Below, piece after piece: positions 1 to 6,810 of a stretch of 6,810 bases of DNA (positions are counted from its first letter, which is position 1; each line of letters starts with the position of its first letter). This stretch comes from Paracoccaceae bacterium (GTDB lineage: Bacteria > Pseudomonadota > Alphaproteobacteria > Rhodobacterales > Rhodobacteraceae). The position numbers and the translations under genes were made by a program. The notes beneath the pieces were generated by a model. It had not been told where the DNA came from, did no database searches, and saw only the letters and a list, made by a program, of their open reading frames with translations. Location: NCBI GenBank assembly GCA_026997055.1, contig JALWJU010000162.1, positions 1-6,810 on the forward strand, written 5' to 3'.

Positions 1-1589
1 AGGAGAGCCAGGGCAACGCGCTCGCCATCGCCTGCGCCGTGGCCGCCGCGCGCACCGGGCGGCCCTGCAAGATGCGCTATGACCGCGACGACGACATGGC
101 GATCACCGGCAAGCGGCACGATTTCCGCATCCGCTACCGGGTGGGCTACGACGACAGCGGCCGCCTGCTCGGGGTGGACTTCACCCATTACGCGCGCTGC
201 GGCTGGTCGGCGGACCTGTCGCTGCCGGTCGCCGACCGGGCGATGCTGCACGCGGCCAATGCCTATGACATCCCGGCGATGCGCATCGAGAGCCACCGGC
301 TGAGGACCCACACCGCCTCCGCCACCGCCTTTCGCGGCTTTGGCGGGCCGCAGGGGATGCTCGGGATCGAGCGGGTCATGGACCATGTGGCCCACGCGCT
401 GGGCAAGGATCCGGCGGCGCTGCGAAGGCTCAATTTCCACAGCGCCGATCCGGCGCGGCCCACGCGCACCCATTACGGCCAGAAGGTCGAGGATTTCGCC
501 CTGCACGAGATGGTCCCGGCCCTGCTCGAGCGCGCCGACTACGACGCGCGCAAGGCCGCCATCGCCCGCTGGAACGCGGAAAATCCCGTGCTCAAGCGCG
601 GGCTTGGCTTCAACCCGGTGCAGTTCGGCATTTCCTTTACCCTCAGCCATCTGAACCAGGCCGGGGCGCTGGTGCATATCTATCAGGACGGCTCCGTGCA
701 CCTAAATCACGGCGGCACCGAGATGGGCCAGGGGCTCAATCAGAAGGTGGCGCAGGTGGCCGCTTCGGTGCTCGGCGTGGGGCTCGAAAGCGTGCAGATC
801 ACCGCGACCGATACCGCCAAGGTGCCCAATACCTCGGCCACCGCCGCCTCTTCCGGCTCCGATCTCAACGGCATGGCGGTCAAGGCCGCCTGCGACAAGC
901 TGAAGAAGCGCCTGACCCGCTTTCTCGCCAATCACTGGGGGGTGAAGCCCGCGCGGATCAGCTTCGAGGGCGGCGAGGTGCACGCCGGGCGCAAATCCAT
1001 GCCCTTTGCCGAGGCTGCGCGGCTGGCTTACGAGGCGCGCATCGGCCTCTCGGCCACGGGCTTCTACCGCACGCCGAAGCTCAGCTGGGACCGCGCGGCG
1101 GGGCGCGGGCGGCCGTTCTACTACTTCGCCTACGGGGTGGGGCTGACGGAAGTCGCGGTCGATACGCTGACCGGCGAATACCGCATCCTGCGCACGGATC
1201 TTCTGCACGATGCGGGAGCGAGCCTGAACCCGGCGCTCGATATCGGCCAGGTCGAGGGCGCCTATGTGCAGGGGGCGGGGTGGCTCACGACCGAAGAGCT
1301 GGTCTGGGACGGCGCCGGGCGTCTGATGACCCATGCGCCCTCCACCTACAAGATCCCCGCCTGCACCGACCGTCCCGATATCTTCAACGTCGCGCTCTGG
1401 GATGGCGAAAACCGGGAGCCGACCATCTTTCGCTCCAAGGCCGTGGGCGAGCCGCCGCTGATGCTGGGGATCTCGGCCTTTCTGGCGCTGTCGGATGCCG
1501 TCTCGGCCTGCGGCAGCGCCTATCCGGCGCTCGACGCTCCGGCCACGCCCGAGCGGGTGCTGGCGGCGATCCGGCGGGTGCAGGCGTGA
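1..1589 (+). CDS. xdhB: Xanthine dehydrogenase molybdopterin-binding subunit XdhB, 3' part (5' end outside window)
   Basis: Large subunit of cytoplasmic xanthine dehydrogenase, which hydroxylates hypoxanthine to xanthine and xanthine to urate at a molybdenum cofactor; electrons pass to the Fe-S/FAD subunit XdhA and then to NAD+. The frame is open from base 3 (first full codon Glu), giving 528 visible codons; about 230 N-terminal residues are missing if it matches the Rhodobacter capsulatus protein. Active-site residues can be matched to the bovine enzyme from memory: the first codon (E of GGKE) to Glu802, R79 (ADRAML) to Arg880, F113 in FRGFGGPQ to Phe914, F212-T213 in ISFT to Phe1009-Thr1010, and E483 in AVGEPP to the catalytic base Glu1261. 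GGTEMGQG is at codons 237-244. All expected residues are present, so the enzyme looks functional and xanthine-specific rather than another member of the molybdenum hydroxylase family. The stop codon overlaps the xdhC start. Confidence 0.96.
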   Translation, partial: ESQGNALAIACAVAAARTGRPCKMRYDRDDDMAITGKRHDFRIRYRVGYDDSGRLLGVDFTHYARCGWSADLSLPVADRAMLHAANAYDIPAMRIESHRLRTHTASATAFRGFGGPQGMLGIERVMDHVAHALGKDPAALRRLNFHSADPARPTRTHYGQKVEDFALHEMVPALLERADYDARKAAIARWNAENPVLKRGLGFNPVQFGISFTLSHLNQAGALVHIYQDGSVHLNHGGTEMGQGLNQKVAQVAASVLGVGLESVQITATDTAKVPNTSATAASSGSDLNGMAVKAACDKLKKRLTRFLANHWGVKPARISFEGGEVHAGRKSMPFAEAARLAYEARIGLSATGFYRTPKLSWDRAAGRGRPFYYFAYGVGLTEVAVDTLTGEYRILRTDLLHDAGASLNPALDIGQVEGAYVQGAGWLTTEELVWDGAGRLMTHAPSTYKIPACTDRPDIFNVALWDGENREPTIFRSKAVGEPPLMLGISAFLALSDAVSACGSAYPALDAPATPERVLAAIRRVQA

Positions 1590-2569
1590 GCTTCGATGTC
1601 GCAGCCCTGCGCCGCGCGCTGGCGCGCCGCGCGCGCGTGGTTCGTGTGGTGGTGGCCGAAGTGCAGGGCTCGGCCCCGCGCGAAGCGGGCGCGGCGATGC
1701 TGGTCTGGGAGGACGGGCAGCAAGGCACGATCGGCGGCGGCGCGCTCGAATACGAGGCCGCCGCGCGCGCCCGCGCCCTGCTGGAAAAGGGCCGGGGCGC
1801 GGAACTCACGCGCCTGCCGCTGGGGCCTGCGCTGGGCCAGTGCTGCGGCGGGGCGGTGGTGCTTCTGAGCGAGGTTTTCTCGGCGGATGATCTGGAACGC
1901 ATTGAAAAATCAGAAGTTTTCGCGCGCCCCGTGACGGGTGACGAGATGCCCCTGCGGGTGCGCCGCCTGCTGGCCGAGGCGCGCGAATCCGGGGCGCGCC
2001 CCCGGCCCGCGCTTCTCGATGGCTGGATGGTCGAGCCGGTGCGCCGGCCCGCCGCGCCGCTCTGGATATACGGCGCGGGCCATGTGGGCCGGGCGCTGGT
2101 GGATGTGATCACGCCTCTGGAGGATTTTGTGATCACATGGATCGACACCAGCCCCGACCGCTTCCCCGAGACAGTGCCCGAAGGGGTCACGATCCTGCCT
2201 GCCGCGGCGCCGCAGCGCACGCTCGCCCGCGCGCCGCGCGACGCCCACCACCTGATCCTCACCTACAGCCACGCGCTCGATCTCGAGCTTTGCCATGCGC
2301 TGCTCGGCCACGGCTTTGCCAGTGCCGGGCTGATCGGCTCTGCCAGCAAATGGGCGCGGTTTCGCCGCCGCCTGGCCGCCCTTGGCCACGCCCCCGAGGC
2401 GATCGGGCGCATCACCTGCCCGATCGGCGACAAGCGCCTCGGCAAGGCCCCGCAGGCGATTGCCATCGGCGTGGCCGCGCAGCTACTGAAGACAACAAAC
2501 CAGCAAACCGACAGGGAAACCGACCATGAGCGAGACCCGCGCCACAGAGCCCGCGCTGCTCGACCTTGA
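1586..2569 (+). CDS. xdhC: Xanthine dehydrogenase accessory protein XdhC (Moco chaperone)
   Basis: XdhC binds molybdenum cofactor, supports its sulfuration by a cysteine desulfurase and delivers it to XdhB; it is not part of the mature enzyme (known from R. capsulatus). The 327-residue product has an N-terminal XdhC/CoxI domain (about 1-100) with VQGSAPREAGA at 26-36 and the cysteine pair in GQCCGG (C86, C87). A C-terminal Rossmann-type domain begins near residue 159 with the loop G163-A-G-H-V-G168, and includes LTYSHALDLELCHALL and ITCPIGDKRLGKAPQAIAIG. The GTG start at 1586 overlaps the xdhB TGA (GTGA) and begins directly at the conserved domain; there is no strong Shine-Dalgarno, which suggests translational coupling. 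The recognisable domain ends near L301. The last 26 residues are polar and low-complexity, and their final 14 codons and the stop overlap the next gene by 44 bases. This tail may be an accident of where the first in-frame stop falls. Confidence 0.95.
   Translation: MSFDVAALRRALARRARVVRVVVAEVQGSAPREAGAAMLVWEDGQQGTIGGGALEYEAAARARALLEKGRGAELTRLPLGPALGQCCGGAVVLLSEVFSADDLERIEKSEVFARPVTGDEMPLRVRRLLAEARESGARPRPALLDGWMVEPVRRPAAPLWIYGAGHVGRALVDVITPLEDFVITWIDTSPDRFPETVPEGVTILPAAAPQRTLARAPRDAHHLILTYSHALDLELCHALLGHGFASAGLIGSASKWARFRRRLAALGHAPEAIGRITCPIGDKRLGKAPQAIAIGVAAQLLKTTNQQTDRETDHERDPRHRARAARP
2513..2517 (+). promoter_or_regulatory. Probable ribosome binding site of the ABC ATPase gene
   Basis: AGGGA lies 8 bases before the ATG at 2526, inside the xdhC reading frame. 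It supports that ATG as the start, even though it lies upstream of the xdhC stop at 2567-2569. Confidence 0.55.
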
Positions 2570-4058
2570 GGGGCTGACCAAGGCCTATCCCGGCGTGGTG
2601 GCCAATGACGACGTGTCCTTCGCCATCCGGCCCGGCGAGATCCATGCGCTGCTGGGCGAGAACGGCGCCGGCAAATCGACCCTGGTCAAGATGATCTACG
2701 GCCTGGTCAAGCCCGACCGGGGCCGGATGACCATGCGCGGCGCGCCCTTTGCCCCGGCGAGCCCTGCCGCGGCGCGCGCCGAGGGGGTGGCAATGGTGTT
2801 TCAGCACTTCTCGCTGTTCGAGGCGCTGAATGTCGCCGAGAATATCGCGCTGGGCATGGACCACCCGCCGCCGCCGCGCGAACTGGCAGGCCGCATCCGC
2901 GAGGTCAGCGCGGCCTATGGCCTGCCGCTGGACCCGGCCCGGCGGGTGGGCGACCTTTCGGCGGGCGAGCGCCAGCGGGTCGAGATCGTCCGCTGCCTTT
3001 TGCAGGATCCGAAGCTGCTGATCATGGACGAGCCCACCAGCGTGCTGACCCCGCAGGAGGTGGAGATCCTGTTTCGCACCCTGCGCAAGCTCGCGGGCGA
3101 GGGCACGGCGATTCTCTATATTTCGCACAAGCTCGAGGAGATCCGCGCGCTTTGCGAACACGCCACCATCCTGCGCCTGGGCCGGGTGGTGGATACCTGC
3201 GATCCGCGCCAAAAGAGCGCGCGCGAACTGGCCGAGATGATGGTGGGCGAGGAGCTGCATGTGCCGGTGCGCGAGGCGGGCGCGCCGGGCGAGGTGGCGC
3301 TGGAGATTCGGGCGCTGTCGATGCCGCCGGCGAGCGAGTTCGGCACGCCTTTGCGCGACATTTCGCTGACATTGCGCAAGGGCGAGGTGCTGGGGATCGG
3401 CGGGGTGGCCGGCAACGGGCAGGACGAGCTTCTGGCCGCGCTTTCCGGCGAGAGCCTCGCGCCTGCGGGCACGATCCGGCTCGCGGGACGGGACATCTCC
3501 CGCCTCTCGCCCAACCAGCGCCGCGCGCTGGGCCTTCTGGCCGCGCCCGAGGAGCGGCTGGGCCATGCGGCCGCGCCCGACATGAGCCTCACCGAAAACG
3601 CCCTGCTCACCGGCGCGGTACGCGAGCGCCTCACCCGGCGCGGCTTCATCGACTGGGCGCGCACGCGCGACTTTGCCGGGCGCATCATCGAGGCTTTCGA
3701 CGTGCGCACGCCGGGGCCGGAAAATGCCGCGCGCGCGCTTTCGGGGGGCAATCTGCAGAAATTCGTGATCGGTCGCGAGGTCTTGCAGGCCCCCGACGTG
3801 CTGGTGGTGAACCAGCCCACCTGGGGGGTGGATGCCTCCGCAGCCGCCGCCATCCGCCAGGCGCTGCTGGATCTGGCCGGCGAGGGCGCGGCGGTGGTGG
3901 TGATCAGCCAGGATCTGGACGAGCTCATGGAGATCAGCGACCGTTTCACCGCCCTCAATGAAGGCCGGCTCGCCGAGCCGCGCCCGATGCGGGGGCTGAG
4001 TATCGAGGAGATCGGGCTGATGATGGGCGGGGCCCACGATCTGGAGGTGAGCGCATGA
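2526..4058 (+). CDS. ABC transporter ATP-binding protein, double ABC domain, BMP-type nucleoside/purine importer
   Basis: Cytoplasmic ATPase driving a purine/nucleoside importer of the BmpA-NupABC (YufNOPQ, RfuABCD-like) kind; 510 residues, normal for this fused double-domain family. Domain 1 is complete: A-loop Y21, Walker A GENGAGKST 44-52, Q-loop Q93, signature LSAGERQ 144-150, Walker B LLIMDE 164-169 with catalytic E169, and switch H201. Domain 2 keeps the signature LSGGNLQ (405-411) but has a degenerate Walker A (GVAGNGQDE 293-301, Gln for the lysine and Asp for the Ser/Thr), N429-Q430 in place of the Walker B Asp-Glu, and Q462 in place of the switch His. So only one of the two composite sites should hydrolyse ATP, a general trait of this family. 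The start overlaps xdhC by 44 bases and the stop overlaps permease 1 as ATGA. Purine is inferred as substrate from the neighbouring xanthine dehydrogenase genes; riboflavin or ribose importers share this architecture. Confidence 0.93.
   Translation: MSETRATEPALLDLEGLTKAYPGVVANDDVSFAIRPGEIHALLGENGAGKSTLVKMIYGLVKPDRGRMTMRGAPFAPASPAAARAEGVAMVFQHFSLFEALNVAENIALGMDHPPPPRELAGRIREVSAAYGLPLDPARRVGDLSAGERQRVEIVRCLLQDPKLLIMDEPTSVLTPQEVEILFRTLRKLAGEGTAILYISHKLEEIRALCEHATILRLGRVVDTCDPRQKSARELAEMMVGEELHVPVREAGAPGEVALEIRALSMPPASEFGTPLRDISLTLRKGEVLGIGGVAGNGQDELLAALSGESLAPAGTIRLAGRDISRLSPNQRRALGLLAAPEERLGHAAAPDMSLTENALLTGAVRERLTRRGFIDWARTRDFAGRIIEAFDVRTPGPENAARALSGGNLQKFVIGREVLQAPDVLVVNQPTWGVDASAAAAIRQALLDLAGEGAAVVVISQDLDELMEISDRFTALNEGRLAEPRPMRGLSIEEIGLMMGGAHDLEVSA
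4043..4048 (+). promoter_or_regulatory. Ribosome binding site of permease 1
   Basis: GGAGGT, a near-consensus Shine-Dalgarno, ends 6 bases before the ATG at 4055, within the last codons of the ATPase gene. It fits the first ATG (4055) better than the immediately following one (4058). Confidence 0.8.
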
Positions 4059-5143
4059 TGTTTCGACTGGAAAAACGCCCCTCGCCCTCGCGCCTCTGGG
4101 CCGCGGCGACGCCGGTACTGGCGGTGGTGGCGACGATGATCGCCGGCGGGGTGATGTTCTGGCTGCTGGGCAAGGACCCCTTCGAAGCCATTCGCATCAT
4201 TTTCTGGGACCCGCTGTTTCACGAGACCTTCGGCCCCTATTCGCGCCCGCAATTGCTGGTGAAGGCCGGGCCGCTGATCCTGATCGCCATTGGCCTGTCG
4301 CTGGGTTTCAGGGCCGGGATCTGGAATATCGGCGCAGAGGGGCAGTATATAATGGGCGCAATCATCGGCGCGGGGCTGGGGCTGGCCTTCTATCCCACCG
4401 AGAGCCGGCTGATCTTTCCGCTGATGGTGCTGGCCGGCGCCTTCGGCGGCTGGCTCTGGGCGATGATCCCGGCGCTGCTCAGGGTGAGGTTCGGCACCAA
4501 CGAGATCCTGGTGAGCCTGATGCTGGTCTATGTGGCCGAGGCGTTTCTGGCTTCGGTCTCGCAGGGCCTGCTGCGCAATCCCGACGGCATGGGCTTCCCC
4601 GGCAGTCGCAATTTCAAGGATTATCCGGCCGCGCATAATGGCGAGATACTGGCCGGCACGGGGATGCATTGGGGGGTCGCGGCGGCGCTGGTCGCAGTGA
4701 TCTTCGCCCATGTGCTGCTCAGCCGCCACATGCTGGGCTTTCAGGTGCGCCTGAGCGGCGAGGCCCCGCGCGCGGCGCGGTTTGCGGGGGTGAGGCCCGC
4801 GCGCCTGGTGCTGTTCTGCCTTGGCATGAGCGGGGCGCTGGCGGGCATGGCCGGGCTCTTCGAGGTGAGCGGGCCGGCCGGCCAGATCAGCATCGACTTC
4901 AATTCGGGCTATGGTTTCACCGCGATCATCGTCGCCTTTCTGGGCCGGCTCAATCCGCTGGGCATATTGCTCGCGGGCCTGCTGATGGCGCTCACCTATA
5001 TCGGCGGCGAACTGGCCAGCCTGATGCTGGGCATCCCGGCGGCGGCGATCCAGCTGTTCCAGGGGATGCTGCTCTTTTTCCTGCTGGCGATGGACATTTT
5101 CACCAATTTCCGTATCCGCCTGAAGAAACCGGAGGCCGCGTGA
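4055..5143 (+). CDS. ABC transporter permease 1 (BPD_transp_2 family, NupB/YufP type)
   Basis: First of two inner-membrane permease subunits of the purine/nucleoside importer. The product is 362 residues, usual for the longer of the two permeases. A basic cytoplasmic N-terminus is followed by a hydrophobic segment at about 15-38, then a periplasmic-looking stretch (about 40-66). The family hallmark GLSLGFRAGIWNIGAEGQ follows (FRAGIWNIGAEGQ at 85-97). About eight further hydrophobic segments run to the C-terminus, with a charged loop starting GFQVRLSGEAPRAARF at 228, the likely contact to the ATPase. The tail FRIRLKKPEAA is basic. There are two adjacent ATG codons; 4055 is preferred because it overlaps the ATPase TGA and has a well-placed GGAGGT. 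The stop overlaps the next permease start by one base. No ABC or binding domain is fused. Substrate assignment rests on context only. Confidence 0.93.
   Translation: MMFRLEKRPSPSRLWAAATPVLAVVATMIAGGVMFWLLGKDPFEAIRIIFWDPLFHETFGPYSRPQLLVKAGPLILIAIGLSLGFRAGIWNIGAEGQYIMGAIIGAGLGLAFYPTESRLIFPLMVLAGAFGGWLWAMIPALLRVRFGTNEILVSLMLVYVAEAFLASVSQGLLRNPDGMGFPGSRNFKDYPAAHNGEILAGTGMHWGVAAALVAVIFAHVLLSRHMLGFQVRLSGEAPRAARFAGVRPARLVLFCLGMSGALAGMAGLFEVSGPAGQISIDFNSGYGFTAIIVAFLGRLNPLGILLAGLLMALTYIGGELASLMLGIPAAAIQLFQGMLLFFLLAMDIFTNFRIRLKKPEAA
5131..5135 (+). promoter_or_regulatory. Ribosome binding site of permease 2
   Basis: GGAGG, 7 bases before the ATG at 5143, lies inside the last codons of permease 1. The spacing favours ATG 5143 over the in-frame GTG at 5140, which would leave only 4 bases. 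Confidence 0.75.
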
Positions 5144-6066
5144 TGGACCTGACTTCGATCAACCCCGTCCTGCTCGTCGCCAGCCTGATGGTGGCCGCGA
5201 CCCCGATCCTGCTGGCGGCTATCGGCGAACTGGTGGTGGAAAGGGCGGGCGTGCTGAACCTGGGCGTCGAGGGGATGATGATCACCGGCGCGGTGGTGGG
5301 CTTTGCCATTGGCGTCAATACCGGCAGCCCGGCGCTGGGCTTTGTCGCCGCCGCCGCCGGGGGCGCGGCGCTGTCGCTGCTGTTCGGCCTGCTGACGCAA
5401 TATCTGCTGTCGAACCAGGTGGCGACGGGGCTCGCGCTGACGCTCTTCGGGCTGGGGCTGAGCTCGCTGATCGGCAAGCCCTATGAGGGAATCAAGTCGC
5501 CCACCCTGCAGAAGCTCGATCTCGGCCCGCTCGGCGATCTGCCCATCGTCGGCCCGATCCTGTTCGGCCATGATCCGATGGTCTATGTGAGCCTGCTCAT
5601 GGTGCTGGGCGTCTGGTGGGGGCTGAAGCATACCCGCGCCGGGCTGATCCTGCGCGCGGTGGGCGAAAACCACGACGCGGCGCATGCACTCGGCTACAAG
5701 GTGGTGCGGGTGCGCATGGCGGCGATTGCCTTTGGCGGCGCCTCGGCGGGGCTGGGGGGCGCCTATATCTCGCTGGTCAGGGTGCCGCAATGGGTCGAAG
5801 GCCTCACCGCGGGCGCCGGCTGGATCGCGCTGGCGATCGTGGTCTTCGCCTCCTGGCGGCCGTGGCGGGCGCTGCTCGGGGCCTATCTCTTTGGCGGGGT
5901 CACGGTGCTGCAGCTGAACCTGCAGGCGGCGGGGCTGGCAATCCCGGTGGAATATCTCTCGATGAGCCCCTATGTGGTGACCATCCTGGTGCTGGTGCTG
6001 ATCTCGGCACGCGGCCGGCACGGGGCACCGGGCTCGCTCGGGCGCATCTTTCACAGCACCGGATAG
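5143..6066 (+). CDS. ABC transporter permease 2 (BPD_transp_2 family, NupC/YufQ type)
   Basis: Second inner-membrane permease, expected to form a heterodimer with permease 1 over the double-domain ATPase. The product is 307 residues, typical of the shorter partner. Hydrophobic segments begin at about residue 8. The family motif ERAGVLNLGVEGMM (33-46) corresponds to the RAGIWNIGAEGQ motif of permease 1, showing the two are distant paralogues. A charged cytoplasmic loop, GLILRAVGENHDAAHALG (167-184), is the likely ATPase-coupling region. The segment after it has the small-residue pattern FGGASAGLGGAY, followed by WVEGLTAGAGWIALAIVVFA near 221-240, both usual in this family. The TGATG junction with permease 1 suggests coupled translation and a fixed subunit ratio. 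The in-frame ORF extends upstream of 5143 only as a shadow of permease 1. Confidence 0.94.
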   Translation: MDLTSINPVLLVASLMVAATPILLAAIGELVVERAGVLNLGVEGMMITGAVVGFAIGVNTGSPALGFVAAAAGGAALSLLFGLLTQYLLSNQVATGLALTLFGLGLSSLIGKPYEGIKSPTLQKLDLGPLGDLPIVGPILFGHDPMVYVSLLMVLGVWWGLKHTRAGLILRAVGENHDAAHALGYKVVRVRMAAIAFGGASAGLGGAYISLVRVPQWVEGLTAGAGWIALAIVVFASWRPWRALLGAYLFGGVTVLQLNLQAAGLAIPVEYLSMSPYVVTILVLVLISARGRHGAPGSLGRIFHSTG

Positions 6067-6080
6067 CGGGGGGCAGGCAG

Positions 6081-6810
6081 GTGAAACGCTCGGAAATCAT
6101 CCAGCTCCTCGACGGAACCCACCCCGAGCGCAGCGATGCCATCGCCTGGGCGATGAACGGGCTGATCATCCTCTCGGCCATTGCCATCGCGCTGGAGACG
6201 GAGCCCGGCCTGCCCGCCGGGCTGCAGCTGTGGCTTTACCGCTTCGAAGTCCTGCTGCTGGCAATTTTCGCGGCCGAATACGCCCTGCGTATCTGGGCCA
6301 GCGAGCGGCGGCTGCGCTACATCTTCAGCTTCTGGGGAGTCATCGACCTGCTCAGCTTCCTGCCCGCCGTGGTACTGCTCACGCCCGAATGGCAGGCGGT
6401 GCGGGCCTTTCGCCTGCTCAGGCTGGTGCGGCTGTTCAAGCTGTTCCGCTCGCTTCATGCGCTGGAGCGGCTGGTGGCGGCCTTTCGCGATGTGCGCGAG
6501 GAACTGATCCTGTTCGTGATCATCGCCGCGCTGATGCTCTACGTCTCGGCCGTGGGAATCTACATCTTCGAGCACGAGGCGCAGCCGGAAACCTTTCGCT
6601 CGATCCCGATGAGCCTGTGGTGGGCGGTGGCGACCTTCACCACCGTGGGCTATGGGGACATGTATCCGATCACCCCGGGCGGGCGACTGTTTACCAGCGC
6701 GATCCTGTTCATCGGGCTGGGCATCGTCGCCGTGCCCGCGGCGATCGTCACCACCGCCCTGCTTGAAGCCGAGACGAATATCGGCAAAAAGGGCAAGAGC
6801 AAGAGAAAGA
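6081..6810 (+). CDS. Six-TM voltage-gated-type potassium channel, 3' end outside window
   Basis: Inner-membrane ion channel of the voltage-gated ion channel superfamily; 243 codons are visible and the frame is still open at the edge. Segments: S1 about 21-38, S2 52-72 with acidic E66, S3 82-100 with D89, and S4 104-125 with positive residues every third position (R108, R111, R114, R117, K120, R123), the pattern of a voltage sensor. S5 is about 138-163. The pore helix and selectivity filter TTVGYGD (187-193) indicate K+ selectivity. S6 follows at about 200-228 with hinge glycines G212 and G214 and VAVPAAIV. The visible end is a lysine-rich tail after ALLEAE. GTG at 6081 is chosen because it starts 14 bases after the permease 2 stop and gives a normal N-terminus; the upstream G-rich stretch is only a weak Shine-Dalgarno, so coupling to permease 2 is likely. 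Gating is inferred; some bacterial members of this fold are weakly voltage-dependent or ligand-gated. Confidence 0.93.
   Translation, partial: MKRSEIIQLLDGTHPERSDAIAWAMNGLIILSAIAIALETEPGLPAGLQLWLYRFEVLLLAIFAAEYALRIWASERRLRYIFSFWGVIDLLSFLPAVVLLTPEWQAVRAFRLLRLVRLFKLFRSLHALERLVAAFRDVREELILFVIIAALMLYVSAVGIYIFEHEAQPETFRSIPMSLWWAVATFTTVGYGDMYPITPGGRLFTSAILFIGLGIVAVPAAIVTTALLEAETNIGKKGKSKRK

Noticed and set aside
1280..1585. Upstream in-frame extension of xdhC into xdhB
   Set aside because: The extension is an Arg/Gly/Ala-rich shadow of xdhB; XdhC similarity begins right at the GTG at 1586.
2104..2137. TGTGATCAC occurring twice, 24 bases apart, resembling CRP-type half-site sequence
   Set aside because: Both copies lie deep in the xdhC coding region and encode the same Val-Ile-Thr triplet in the Rossmann domain (DVIT, FVIT). 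They lack the six-base spacer of a CRP site and no promoter is near.
2412..4037. A 541-codon open frame on the - strand opposite the ABC ATPase
   Set aside because: It is rich in His, Arg, Gln and Ala with no recognisable motif, as expected for the antisense of GC-biased codons. The + strand frame carries complete ABC motifs.
3116..4729. A 537-codon open frame on the - strand spanning ATPase and permease 1
   Set aside because: It has biased composition (Ser, Arg, Pro, Ala), no family motif and no initiation signal, and it crosses two well-supported genes.
4872..4883. GGCCGGCCGGCC, a 12-base perfect palindrome
   Set aside because: It is within permease 1 coding sequence and easily explained by GC composition and Gly/Pro/Ala codons; no loop, U-tract or second copy makes it a terminator or repeat.
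6067..6080. Possible promoter or terminator between permease 2 and the channel gene
   Set aside because: Only 14 G-rich bases with no hairpin, T-run or -10-like element, too short for either.
6230..6766. A 178-codon + strand frame over the right-hand end
   Set aside because: It is out of frame with the K+ channel, which has clear S1-S6 and a filter motif over the same bases. Its product has no membrane pattern.

Overview
The window is a single tightly packed run of six genes, all on the + strand, in very GC-rich DNA with strong G/C third-position codon preference. The protein sequences and gene order (bacterial-type split xanthine dehydrogenase, XdhC, then a BMP-type nucleoside/purine ABC importer) point to an alphaproteobacterium, most likely of the Rhodobacteraceae. 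That placement is an inference from protein resemblance; no rRNA or other phylogenetic marker is present.

Layout. Bases 1-1589 are the 3' two thirds of xdhB, the molybdenum-cofactor subunit of xanthine dehydrogenase; the window happens to begin at its active-site glutamate. xdhC (1586-2569), the cofactor-insertion chaperone, overlaps the xdhB stop codon. A three-gene ABC importer core follows: a double-domain ATPase (2526-4058) whose start lies inside the end of xdhC, then two different BPD_transp_2-type permeases (4055-5143 and 5143-6066), each overlapping its upstream neighbour by 1-4 bases. After only 14 bases comes a six-transmembrane voltage-gated-type K+ channel (from 6081), which runs off the right edge without a stop codon.

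How they work together. The importer probably brings purine bases or nucleosides into the cytoplasm. There, xanthine dehydrogenase, matured by XdhC, oxidises hypoxanthine and xanthine to urate with NAD+ as acceptor. The overlapping starts and stops imply one polycistronic message with translational coupling. The importer's substrate-binding lipoprotein (BMP family), XdhA and any guanine deaminase are not in the window; xdhA is expected just upstream. The K+ channel is the one member whose role in a purine operon is not obvious, and it is the main point of interest here.

There is no intergenic stretch longer than 14 bases. I saw no RNA gene, mobile element, CRISPR array, promoter or terminator. 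I did not find convincing evidence for an undescribed system; most of the window is a recognisable purine uptake and oxidation operon.
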